In this document: piece after piece, positions 9,377 through 18,257 of the stretch | Layout: every line of letters begins with the position of its first letter | Numbering within the stretch: the first letter of the stretch is position 1 | Notes under the pieces: model-generated | Told to the model about the DNA's origin: nothing | Databases searched by the model: none | Seen by the model: the letters and a program-made list of their open reading frames with translations, nothing else | Made by a program: the position numbers and the translations under genes | NCBI GenBank assembly: GCA_049999805.1 | Contig: JBNGIO010002103.1 | Location: 1 to 21,350, forward strand | From: Folioceros fuciformis | Lineage: Eukaryota > Anthocerotophyta > Anthocerotopsida > Anthocerotales | Length of the DNA stretch: 21,350 nt | Direction of reading: 5' to 3'

Positions 9377-10455
9377 CTATTGCCTTCCATCAGGATCTAC
9401 AACCTTATGTCCATTTCCCACGCTAGGTCGCACTCCATTTAGCTCATACAGGGTTTCTCGAGCTACTCTTGTTGCTTCTTCATCGCCACCATCGACATCA
9501 TGAACACATGAGTACGCTGCCTTATCCAACCAATCTTGATGAAAAGCATCCTTATGGATAATGCACATGTTGTATAGAATCAAGTAGGCGTGAACAATAG
9601 CAGGGATGTTTTGGAGCTCCATGTCCAATCTTTTTAGTAAGCATCTCCACTTGGCTTTTAAAATTCCAAATACTCTTTCCACAGCCATCCTAGTGGAACT
9701 TTGTTCAAAGTTCCAATGCTCCTACACTAGTGTTAGACCATCCTTTGATCCTCTATAAGGCATCAACGTATAGAGCCTGGGCCAATAGCCTGCATGTCCT
9801 ACAAGACAATAGGGTCCTAGCTTGCCTACAACACAATTTTGTCCAAGTTCAGATCTAGTGAATAGATTCCAATCATTCAAACTACCTGCCCATCCGAAGT
9901 CATAATCCCACACTAAGCAATTTGCAGTCACTGTTAATAGAAGAAGTTAAGAATAGAAACCTTTCTTGTTATAGTAGTCACCCTTGTTTTTGCAAGATCC
10001 AATAATGGGAATATGACTCCCGTCTATAGCTTCAATCACATACGGAATCCCTTGCAGTTCACGAAACTCAGATGCATACTCAACCATTTTGCTCTTTGTA
10101 GGCCACATGATATATGTATCATGGAACTTACAAACAAGTGCTCTACAAAACTCCAAAGTAGCCTTACCAACTGTAGATGTGCTATATCCATAACAGTCGG
10201 CAAGTATCTTGAGAGTGTCTCCAGTTGCTAGCTCCTCAAGTATCTTGAGAGTGTCTCCAGTTGCTAGCTCCTCAGTGCCATGGCAATTCTGGCATCCAAG
10301 GAATGGCTTTCCGGAATGTGGTGTCTTTTTTGTGGGCCAATTTCAGCACACAAATATTGGAAAGTGGCTTTGCTCACTCGACAACGCTGCCCGAACATTT
10401 AATCTGTGTAAGACCCAAGAAGGGATTGATTTGTGAAACCATGGTTTCGATTCAC
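9377..10455 (-). pseudogene. PIF/Harbinger (HARBI1-like) DDE transposase, broken
   Basis: The minus strand shows, in order, RVSKATFQYLCAEIGP (about 10380-10330), RIAMAL, a LATGDTLKILADCYGYST helix-turn-helix-like stretch, EAIDGSHI with the first catalytic Asp (10024-10022), WDYDFGWAGSLNDW with the second (9907-9905), and RMAVERVFGILK with the Glu (9679-9677). All are standard HARBI1-family landmarks, so the DDE triad is retained. It is broken by in-frame TAA at 10401-10399 and 9949-9947 and TAG at 9724-9722. It also has a frameshift at about 10272 and a 36-bp in-frame tandem duplication. The product would have cut and pasted the element in the nucleus. The C-terminal end is at the stop at 9377; the N-terminus before about 10455 is not clear. 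It converges with the Myb/SANT-like pseudogene. Confidence 0.9.
10201..10272. repeat. 36-bp perfect tandem duplication in the transposase pseudogene
   Basis: Positions 10201-10236 and 10237-10272 are identical. On the minus strand the duplication repeats 12 residues (EELATGDTLKIL twice) of the N-terminal DNA-binding region. The copies show no differences, so the duplication postdates most of the point decay in this element, or has been homogenised. Confidence 0.95.
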
Positions 10456-10616
10456 ACACCATGTTGACCGTTGTTTTCTTTGTCTCCCACTAGACTCCAA
10501 CAATTCTTGATGCAAAGCCACTGCTGCAGTAGATATGAATGTCCGTAGGAAGATGAACAAATCTCGAGAGCACACAACACACTCAGAGCTAATAAAATCT
10601 TCTCTCTACAGCCATT

Positions 10617-11137
10617 TTACAGCGTTGCCAATTCTGTGTCCTCATGGCTATCCAAGTCCATCACTGTAGGAATTTGGAGAGCCATCTCACTGTCCTCCCC
10701 TTCCGTGTAGAAGCCTTCTCGACGCCCATTCTGCAGCGTTGCCAATTCCATGTCCTTGCAGCTATCCACGTCCATCACTGCAAGAATTTGGAGAGCCATC
10801 TCAGGCTCCTCCCCTTCCATGTAGGAGCCTTATGGACGCCCATTTTTAGCGTTGCCAATTCCATGTTCTTGCAGCTATCCACATCCATCACTGCAGGAAT
10901 TTGGAGAGCCATGCAGCTATCCACATCCATCACGGCAGGAATTTGGAGAGCCATGCAGCTATCCACATCCATCACGGCAGGAATTTGGAGAGCCATGCAG
11001 CTATCCACATCCATCACTGCAGGAATTTGGAGAGCCATCTCATGCTCCTCCCCTTCCACGTAGGAGCTTTCTCTACGTTGTGGCCTCAACCCTAAATTGG
11101 TTACGAAATTATAACAAGTTGTTAACATAAAGAGGTG
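10617..11137 (-). pseudogene. Possible exon or relic with acidic 38-residue and 14-residue peptide repeats
   Basis: Read on minus from a good acceptor (CTTGTCTTTGCAG ending at 11138), the sequence is open through RRESSYVEGEEHEMALQIPA and then four copies of MALQIPAVMDVDSC in tandem. It continues with KNMELATL and, after a one-base loss near 10845, further 38-residue units of the form EGE.(S/P)EMALQI..VMD.DS...ELATL. A stop replaces Glu at about 10835 (CGT-CCA-TAA against CGT-CGA-GAA in the next unit). I do not recognise the protein. It could be the 3' exon of an unknown gene, or an expanded minisatellite that happens to stay open because its units are multiples of three. The frameshift and stop favour a relic. 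Confidence 0.35.
10625..11080. repeat. Nested minisatellite: ~114-bp units with an internal 42-bp expansion
   Basis: The anchor TTGCCAATTC starts at 10625, 10739 and 10852, giving units of 114 and 113 bp. Inside the third unit a 42-bp block is repeated at 10911-10952, 10953-10994 and 10995-11036, with a matching 40-bp block just before (10871-10910). The first two 42-bp copies are identical and the third differs at one base (CACGGCAG against CACTGCAG), so this inner expansion is recent. Confidence 0.95.
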
Positions 11138-11149
11138 CTGCAAAGACAA

Positions 11150-11628
11150 GATGTAAATACCTCTCCATGAACCGTGATGCCGGGAACGGGATGTCAGAAA
11201 ATAGAGTTCGACCGGTCAAGTGTACAACCACGTACAACCACGTCTATGTCACCATGTGTCAGGGTCATAACCGGCCGGTGGGTGAGCAGTGCTTCGTGGC
11301 ACCGACGGCCCGGTCATAGTGTAAAACCCGGCCTGAAATGTAGCTTGGCTTTCTGACACTGTAGAGACTCGTAGGCCATCGGATCGTTGGTCGGATAGCC
11401 AACCATTATTTCTGGGGGTTGCGTGAAAACTGCTGCTCTCTCGAGCTGAGCGAGCAAAACACAACGCCTGAACAACAGACAAACTTTTTCCTTTCACATG
11501 CTAGTGACAGTCTCCGGATTGTGCGAGACAGTCGCCGCATTGGGCGAGACATCCTAGAATCTTCCCTGTCACTTAGAATCTACGTCGTCGACATCGAAGA
11601 CTCTGAAGTTTACAGAATACGTACCTTG
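11150..11628. other. Spacer and probable 3' flank of the ZNFX1-like gene
   Basis: No gene is recognised. On the minus strand this follows the helicase stop codon. A very good splice-donor match (CAAG, then GTACGT) sits immediately after that stop, at about 11628-11619. I looked for further Cys/His-rich coding here and found none. A short direct repeat, TACAACCACGTACAACCACGT, occurs near 11223. Confidence 0.4.
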
Positions 11629-12540
11629 TTACATTATAGCTGCGCAACGATGGCACTCGACTTTGCTCAAATCTTCGTGGCATTTATGTTCTTGGATATG
11701 ACCACAGGGAAGCCTGCTCTCTACCTGCTCGAGGCAGGTATCAAGGCACGGCTGACCACACATTCTCGGGCAGCTGTGGCCGCAGATGAGCTGCTTTGGG
11801 CACCGCTCTTCGCACAGAAGTTGGTCCAAGTGTTCTGAGCATGCTGCCTCTTTTCTGTGGCGACATACAGAGAGGGTCCTTGTCATTGGAACACGACATG
11901 GGGGGCAAGCTGCTCCCTTGTGGCAAGTGGCCTTGCACCTATGCTGGCAGGCTGCATGTTTCTTGCAGCATCTCTTACGACATACAATCTGATCATGACC
12001 ACCAGGATGGCACCGTCGAGGGCAAACATGGCCACATCCTATCCGGTAGGTGCAGGGCCTGCCACAACCCCCATCCCTTACCTGAGCATAATCTAGTGCA
12101 CGTGCCACCCTGGTCACCTTCCATGGGTGATTCTGGCAACGCAGGGACAAATGAGAACCGACGAGACCTTTTTGGGAGAATCTTCGTACCACTGTCCTCC
12201 AGATTTCACTTTTTTCAGACAGGAGCGCTGCATTTCCGAACAAATAGAGTCCCAATCGAGCTCTGGAAATGGCAACGCATACTCTGTTAGATAGATTGAG
12301 GAACCCTATCTTGCCACGGCCTTTTTTATCCTCCAGGTGGTTGCTGCGGACCAAAGAAAGAAGAATTATGTTGCTCTCCTTTCCCTGAAAATCATCAACG
12401 GTAATGACTCTGGGAAGTCGTTTGGAGGCTTCCCTCTGCTCTTCTTGCTCTCCAATAGACGCATCAAGGCCTGGTGCAACAATCCTTGCTGGCAACGTAG
12501 CTTCAACACGGGGATTCAGAAGACTTTTAATCTCGTGCAC
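11629..12540 (-). CDS. ZNFX1-like gene, exon 6 (helicase motifs V-VI and zinc-finger region)
   Basis: The acceptor is GCATTTGTAG before GTG CAC. The exon joins the previous MYTGQ to VHEIKSLL, a typical UPF1-like motif IV-V linker. It carries VDDFQGKE and NRVCVAISRAR, then at least four Cys/His units, such as CGHVCPRRCHPGGHD, CPKQLICGHSCPRMC and LPCGHIQEHKCHED. The last Cys pair (ECHRC) is six codons before the TAA. Relatives often have further fingers and a C-terminal tail, so the end may be shortened. Confidence 0.88.
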   Translation of the reverse strand: MHEIKSLLNPRVEATLPARIVAPGLDASIGEQEEQREASKRLPRVITVDDFQGKESNIILLSLVRSNHLEDKKGRGKIGFLNLSNRVCVAISRARLGLYLFGNAALLSEKSEIWRTVVRRFSQKGLVGSHLSLRCQNHPWKVTRVARALDYAQVRDGGCGRPCTYRIGCGHVCPRRCHPGGHDQIVCRKRCCKKHAACQHRCKATCHKGAACPPCRVPMTRTLSVCRHRKEAACSEHLDQLLCEERCPKQLICGHSCPRMCGQPCLDTCLEQVESRLPCGHIQEHKCHEDLSKVECHRCAAIM

Positions 12541-15500
12541 CTACAAATGCAGACACGTTTAAAAGCATCAGGCAAATGTTGCTAGATCCCATGGGGCCAT
12601 ATGCTCCAAGGATTTGAGATAAGCACATGAGTCTCTTACCTGACCCGTATACATACACAAAATCGTGATGTCTGAAGCAGAGTATGTACCCTGGTTGAGC
12701 AGATACAGACAAAACTCCACAACAATCCTGGCTTCTCCTTTATTCACCTTGGAGCATGTTCCGGTTTCTCCGTTGGAGCTCTCCTCTCCTTTGTGATTGA
12801 GAAAGAAAACGTTCTCTGTCACACCTTGAACATCTGGATACATTCTCACATTGCGATGGTCCTTGAGATGAGGATAGAGGGGTTTCAAGAGCCTTGAGAT
12901 ACAAGGTCTCATTCGTCTTTGAACATTCAAAGATTTGTACTCTACTCCGCTCTTGACAAGCCTTTCGAACATGGATACATCAAGCTTTTTTTTATCTGCC
13001 AACCTGTGGACTGCGACATGTGGTCGTAGTTGTTCATGGTCACCTATTAGGATGACATGCCTTGTATGAGGGCTCACACTTGCAAGTATGTGACTTTCCA
13101 GGACCTCAGCAGCTTCCTCGACTATCACTATCTCCGACTTCAGTGACAACAGCACGTCATGGTATCGGGCAGCCGCAGTGGTGGTCATGCCCACCACGTT
13201 TGCTCGTCGCAGAAGGGATAATTGGATTTCTTTCTCCACTTCCAGGCTGTTGCTACACGCCTCTTCATAATCCTTGGCAAGTTTGTCGATATGTTCCTTA
13301 GCATCGTTCTTTATGGCTCTCAGCCAAAGTTTGTGCAACCGCACTCGATATGCCTGGGGCAGTGCCCATACATCTGTGACATGGATGAAGGAATCCAGAT
13401 CCAGTTGTTGGAGTTCTTCCTCAGTCAGTACAGTATCTTGCTGTTGCAGTATGTTGCCTTGTGAGCCATCTTGAGTTTGCTCGTCTTCTACTTGCTGGAG
13501 AGTTACTTCATGATCCGATTCGTTTTCCGGCTGCAGTATAAGTTGTGCAATAGTATTCAATTCAAGCGTTTCCTGCCTGTCCTCATCCTCATCCAGTAAT
13601 TCGTATCTAAATTCTGATGTGATCGATTCTACATCGGCTGAATCCATTCCCTGGAGGATTGCTTCATCATCACGTGTATCCACGTCAAACTTGTCATATT
13701 CGTTTTGGCGTATCAAGCCAGTTACCTTTGTTTGGTCATTCACGACTACCGTTTCGTTTCTCCTGCTGGCCTGTAGGAAATCCCTAGGTGCTCCAGACAG
13801 CCAGATCTGCACGATGTGAATGTCATCAAGCCATCCTCTATCCTTGCAATCCAATAATGACGCTATATGTTGTGGGGCAGCAACTTCCTGTAGTGCGGTC
13901 CGATCAACAAGCATCTGCGAAAGGAAACTACTCATCAGTACAACTCACACACAGGACGTACAGCAAAGCAAAAGAGAACTATTGATAGGCATAGCTCAGG
14001 AAGAGGCCGAACAGCACTGAAAACTTGCACCTTCAATAGCGAGGCGTATTTCCCATCGTTAACGATCCGACTTCGAGCTGCTGACCTTGCGGCCCATGCC
14101 TCCTGAGAAGCCCGACGATGGCTACAGTGAATGCTCTTGGATTGACGTTGTTCATGTACAAGTGCAGCCAAAGTCTTCGACTTCAGAACTTCACATTTGC
14201 TTTGCCCTCCCAAGCGAATTAAGTTGTTCTCAAACTCATGGATGCCCATGAGAAACTGGTCAATGGCGTGATTGGTGTAGGACACCACCAGAATAGGTCC
14301 ACGGACATCGTCTTCGCGGACACTGCTTTCCGACTGGGCTGTGGCATGGCCAGTGAGACTACTTCTCTGTTCCATTATAGAATTGCTCTGTTTCTTCAGA
14401 TTCTGTAGCAGAATCCTGACAAGCAACAACCCAACAAACGTCTTACCTGTCCCAGGGGGGCCTTGAATGATGGCTAGCTCCTTCGTGAGGCCGTGCTTCA
14501 GAGCCTCTCGCTGGCTTTGATCTAGAGCACAGGCCTTCCACTCAGGCCAAGTTGATAATATGTCGAAGGAATCCCTTCCAAGTTCTGTCATCAACTCAGG
14601 GAAGGCCGATGAAAAACAGAACTCCCCGTTCTTGGGCCTGGTTGCTAGGTAGCTTGGTGGCCGTACCTTGCGCTCTAAATCAATTAAGTGCTTGGTGAAA
14701 ACTAGCTGCCCGCACATCTCCTCCCGCTGCAAACTTTTGAGAACATGCGCGTATGGTTCAAAGTAGGCAGAACTTGACTCCACCATTACGAAGCGCTGGC
14801 TTGGTTCGAACCAATGGCAACAAGCTGATTCGCGAAGCTTTGACGTGGTGTCCTGAAGGAGGCGGACGTTCACTATTCCTTTGGAAAGATCATCCAGCGA
14901 ACGCCCCGCCACTACACCCCAGAAATGAGTTGCAAATTTGTCCTCAGAGAAACAGAGTAAGGAGCCAAACATCAACCGTTTGTCTAAGTCCCTCCTTATC
15001 CGTCTCCCGTCAGCAACCTGAAAGTGAACCTGACGAGAAAGAGCACCAACGTGGAAGCGTTGGAAATGTTTCATCGTTGAAAGAGACAAGAAAAGCAACA
15101 ACAACAATCTAGACTATGTTGAGATGCAGCTGCACATCGTACTTCATACTATGCGACGATGAGGAGCATCAATATCCTACCTCATACTGTATGCCTTCTC
15201 GACCGAATCTTAAGCCAGGCTGAACGTGAACATCCACGTAAAGGTTCAGGTGCTGAGTAGTGTCACCTGCGCGTTCTGCGTGATGATTCTTTAACTCCTT
15301 TATGCCTTGTCTAAAAGAATCGATATAATCCTCCCGCAGGAGCTTGTAATGTGTCTGGAGGTACTCCAAAACCGAGGTATAGCGTCTTCCGATCCTATTG
15401 ATGGGTAGACGTTTGAAAGCATTGCCTACTTCCATTTCATATGTGGTGGGCAGAATTGGAATCGCCCAGAACGTATCTTCCTACATGAGATGAGATGAGA

Positions 15501-16345
15501 TGAGGGAGAGCAAGCTTTTAAGGGATGAATCAGCAGCATAAAATGTACAGTCGACTCAGCTATCAAAAAGAAAAGGAAAGGCTGCGCACTTGCTACCTTG
15601 GGGAACTTGTTTGAACTTGAAACTGCTCTCGAACGCTTCAACTTTGCCCTCTGCTCCAACAACCGTTTCACATCTGCTTCGAGAGCATTCATCTGGGGAT
15701 CTCGCGTTGCGACATTTCCAACAATCTCATTCATTCTCACCAGCTTTTCAACCTCGGTGGTGATAGTATCAAGAGGAACTTCCTTCCAACCATCTGATGT
15801 CCGGCTCAGTATCTCCTCCACAAGTTGGACACACGCGTGCAATTGTCTCGGCATCCGATTGCACAAGCCTTGAATGTAAGCTTGAAACTGCGGCATAAAC
15901 GGCGATCCTAGCAAAATCTCATACATCCGATTTGTCTTGTGTCTCATCATGGAGCTCCGGATCTCCTCTTTCGTCAAGAGCTCCACAATCCTTGTGACCA
16001 CAGCTTCCGTCAGATATGTTCTTCCAACCAAACTCACTAGATTCCTGAACCCGGAACTTCCTTCCCCGCCCAACACTTCGATGTTGGTGGCGGCTGCATG
16101 CTCTATGTGCTTCTGAAGCCAGTTGAGCACCTGGGTCAAAGACATGGATGAAACATCTTCAACTAGTTCTGCAAGCCATACCCTTTCATCAACATTGGTC
16201 TACACAGACGCAAGTAAAAATTGACAAGAGCAACGCAGATTGACAAGAGAGATGAAAAATGTTTAAAACATTAAAAAAAAACCAAAAACAGACTGCAACT
16301 GCAACTGCAGCTCACCATGTGCATCCTGATGCGATGCACCTCCAT
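11629..16345 (-). CDS. ZNFX1-like SF1 RNA helicase with NFX1-type zinc-finger region
   Basis: Six inferred exons: 16345-16316, 16199-15597, 15480-15181, 15029-14031, 13914-12640 and 12540-11629. All introns are GT-AG and phase 0 (116, 116, 151, 116 and 99 bp), giving 1372 residues. ATG 16345 has A at -3, G at +4 and an in-frame TGA two codons upstream. Residues 11-211 are helical. Residues 212-311 carry HYKLLREDYIDSFRQGI, a ZNFX1-family signature. Helicase motifs: GPPGTGKT (501-508), YTNHAIDQFL (562-571), GMTTTAAARY, VEEAAE (909-914, in place of DEAD-type), GDHEQLRP (935-942), QRRMRP (976-981), VDDFQGKE (1117-1124) and VAISRAR (1158-1164). Residues 1228-1369 are Cys/His-rich NFX1-type. Animal ZNFX1 and fission-yeast Hrr1 act in small-RNA silencing, and mammalian ZNFX1 also in antiviral dsRNA sensing; a silencing role here is inferred. 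It is shorter than human ZNFX1. Confidence 0.92.
12640..13914 (-). CDS. ZNFX1-like gene, exon 5 (helicase core, motifs II-IV)
   Basis: The acceptor TTCCTTTCGCAG precedes ATGCTTGTTG, and the donor is CAG followed by GTAAGA. The 425 codons start with MLVDRTALQE, hold a long acidic insert rich in Glu, Asp and Gln at exon residues 80-175 (as UPF1-like proteins often have between motifs), and then motifs VEEAAE, GDHEQLRP and VQRRMRP. Joining to exon 4 gives SLLK-MLVDRT without changing frame. Confidence 0.9.
14031..15029 (-). CDS. ZNFX1-like gene, exon 4 (Walker A)
   Basis: The acceptor is CTCGTCAG before GTTCAC and the donor is AAG followed by GTGCAAG. The 333 codons include RLMFGSLLCFSEDKF, a conserved pre-helicase segment of the ZNFX1 family, the Walker A loop GPPGTGKT and motif Ia SYTNHAIDQFL. 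A second in-frame acceptor lies four codons downstream (CTTTCAG before GTTGCT), so the exon start could shift by four residues. Confidence 0.88.
15181..15480 (-). CDS. ZNFX1-like gene, exon 3
   Basis: The acceptor CTCATGTAG precedes GAAGATACG, and the donor is GAG followed by GTAGGA. It encodes 100 residues beginning EDTFWAIPILPTTYEME and containing LEYLQTHYKLLREDYIDSFR, which closely matches the segment before the helicase core in ZNFX1 proteins. This is the main reason for calling ZNFX1 rather than another UPF1-like helicase. Confidence 0.88.
15597..16199 (-). CDS. ZNFX1-like gene, exon 2 (N-terminal helical region)
   Basis: The acceptor GTCTGTGTAG precedes ACCAATG, and the donor is AAG followed by GTAGCAAG. 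It encodes 201 mainly helical residues, including VVTRIVELLTKEEIRSSMM and LEADVKRLLEQRAKLKRS, which ends as a probable coiled coil. In ZNFX1 relatives this position holds an ARM-like region. No sharper motif is visible. Confidence 0.82.
16316..16345 (-). CDS. ZNFX1-like gene, exon 1 (start codon and ten residues)
   Basis: MEVHRIRMHM, then donor GTGAGC in phase 0, matching the phase-0 acceptor of exon 2. The ATG context is ACGATGG, favourable for plants, and an in-frame TGA lies at 16351-16349. Without this exon translation could start at the internal Met at 16145, 18 codons into exon 2. An upstream exon cannot be excluded without transcript data. Confidence 0.65.
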
Positions 16346-17599
16346 CGTTCAGGACATGGGGGTACATACAACATGCACCGAATCTGCATGTCCCGAGTTG
16401 GAAATACTTGCAAGGCCCACTTCTCTTGGACTCCATGGTTGTTCTCCCACTTCAGGACAGTACCAGAACTCGGGGGCAAGTAGAGAGAAGCAGCCGCGGC
16501 GTAAGAGACTCCTCACTACTTCAACACTTTTCAATCAGAGGAGAGGAGGCCGCAGTAATGTGTAAGCGATTATGCTGCCAGATGGTCGAAGATCAGTAGA
16601 ACCTCCAGCCGAGGCGGATACGAATCAAGAGTTACCATCACGACTCCATCGATGTTGTTGTCCAAGCCGGGCACGCTTACACGCAGAGACACGGGGGCCG
16701 CGGTAAGATACGTATAAGTCGGGATGTTGCCATACGGTCCAAGCGGACTGAAGCCTCCAGAAGTGAGCGCCTAACACGAGTCTGTAGGGACCATAACGAC
16801 GTCACCACAAGCTTGGCACGCTCGGGCGGAGAGATGGCGGATGGACGCTAAACCAGAAGCACGGAACAACTTCTCCCCCACTAATAGGCACAGACTTCAA
16901 AAGTCCGTTTGTAGTAAGGTCTTGTTGGCACGGTAGGAAGGACAGAGTATGTTCATGCAAGGGAATGGCCGGAATACCAAGCGCGTAAGTCGTGCTTGTG
17001 ACTGCTTGGTTATTTACGACAAGCAGTTCGGTTTACGGTATGCACATCGCATCCCTTGGTTTGCCAGCCTCGGTTCCCTGGGAATGGCAAGTTGGACTTC
17101 CGTGGTTTGGGAGAGAAAAGGAACGTGCGGCATGTCAGCAAATCCCTCATCAACCACGGGGCGGCGATGGTAATTTCCCACGGCGCGCTCCAACGGTGAC
17201 TCATTTTTTTTTTTGGACCGTACAGGTGGGATGTCGTTGGTTTTGGCGCTGGCGTTGGCCATTTCCATTTGTACAGTTCGTCTGACACCGGAACGGCTCA
17301 GGCATGGGGAAGACAAGGTTGTCACTATTCTGGCACCGACACCTGGGACAGTGGTGGAAGATTGCATGCACGAGATTCCACGGCTTTTGTAGAAAAGGAT
17401 TTTTCCTCGGGCTTCACGACGTGCCAACGGCACGCAACTTGTGGAAAGGGGATTGATTTGTTTTTGTAAGACAGAAGCATCTTGTAGTGGCAAACGTGCG
17501 ACTCCGCATTTCAACGGGCATGCAAAACACCTAACTGGCTCGCTGGAGAGGCGACACCTGCTGGACCGGTAGAAAAGTGGCATCTATTCCCTTCGTGAG

Positions 17600-17800
17600 T
17601 TTGCTGTTGCTGATGCTTGTTCCTCTCGTTGGATTGTAAAGGGTGTGGAGTAAACTATTGCAGCCGAGCTTTATGGCAAGACTCGGTCTGTAGTGCGTTG
17701 ATGTTACGGGTGCTCGTGCTTGTGTCTCTCGGTGGATTGTCAAGGGCGTGGTCTAAACTATTGCAGTCAAGGTTTATGGCAAGACTCGGCCTGCCGTCCG
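17600..17800. repeat. Two imperfect tandem copies of a ~103-bp unit
   Basis: The block AAACTATTGCAG recurs at 17652-17663 and 17755-17766, 103 bp apart. Flanking text also matches in both copies: CTCTCG(T/G)TGGATTGT before it and TTTATGGCAAGACTCGG after it. The array lies about 500-700 bp upstream of the GT47 start. Confidence 0.85.
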
Positions 17801-18016
17801 TAGATAGGCGATTGATAGTTTCGGTTTCCTCCCGCATCCCGCATTCTCCATCGATTCCCTTGATGTCCAATGCGAGTATTGCAGACTGGGTGTGGAGTGG
17901 AATGGCTGCTTCAGGGGATGATCTCACCCTTGATCTTTGGAAGGAGGCTGTCGAGTGCATCCCTTGAGCTCGGGTAAGTGTTTGGATCGCACTTTTTCCA
18001 AGCTTTGCTATCTTTC

Positions 18017-18126
18017 CCGTGGCAATCTCGCACAATTGCCAGGGGCAATTTTCCTCTTTTTCAGTGACAATCTCGCTCACTTTGCAGTGGCAATCTTGCT
18101 AACTTTCCAGTGGCAGACTCGCTCAC
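18017..18126. repeat. About five tandem copies of a 23-bp unit upstream of GT47
   Basis: The unit is close to CAGTGGCAATCTCGCTCACTTTC. Clear copies are 18062-18084, 18085-18107 and 18108-18126 (partial), with two more diverged copies from 18017 and 18040. They lie 170-280 bp before the GT47 ATG, in the likely promoter or 5' leader. Confidence 0.8.
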
Positions 18127-18257
18127 CAAGTTGCCGCATGATTCTTGAATCTCCCCGCAGTTTCCCTCCCGGCAGTTTGATGGGGTTGCTCATCCTTCTC
18201 CCTGCTCCGCCATTACTTGAATCGTTTGGAGAAGCGCCGTAGAAGACGCTGCCGTCA

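Larger units (their letters stand above)
16352..18257. other. Divergent spacer between the ZNFX1-like and GT47 genes
   Basis: About 1.9 kb separates the two divergently transcribed genes and must hold both 5' regions. It is less AT-rich than the left part of the window. A 189-codon minus-strand frame at 17583-17014 has no motif and is rich in Arg, Ser and Pro, as random GC-rich frames are. I see no convincing TATA box for either gene. Two small repeat arrays lie on the GT47 side. Confidence 0.5.

Noticed and set aside
7400-10620. Terminal inverted repeats and target duplication of the Harbinger element
   Set aside because: I compared the flanks at about 7.3-7.65 kb and 10.46-10.62 kb by eye and found no convincing pair, so no ends are annotated.
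11796-12290. 164-codon plus-strand open frame opposite ZNFX1-like exon 6
   Set aside because: It is antisense to the Cys/His-rich exon, which explains the sequence fully. It has no motif of its own.
17014-17583. 189-codon minus-strand open frame between the ZNFX1-like and GT47 genes
   Set aside because: It has an ATG but no domain motif, and its Arg/Ser/Pro-rich composition is expected of chance frames in GC-rich DNA. Plus-strand frames overlap it equally well.
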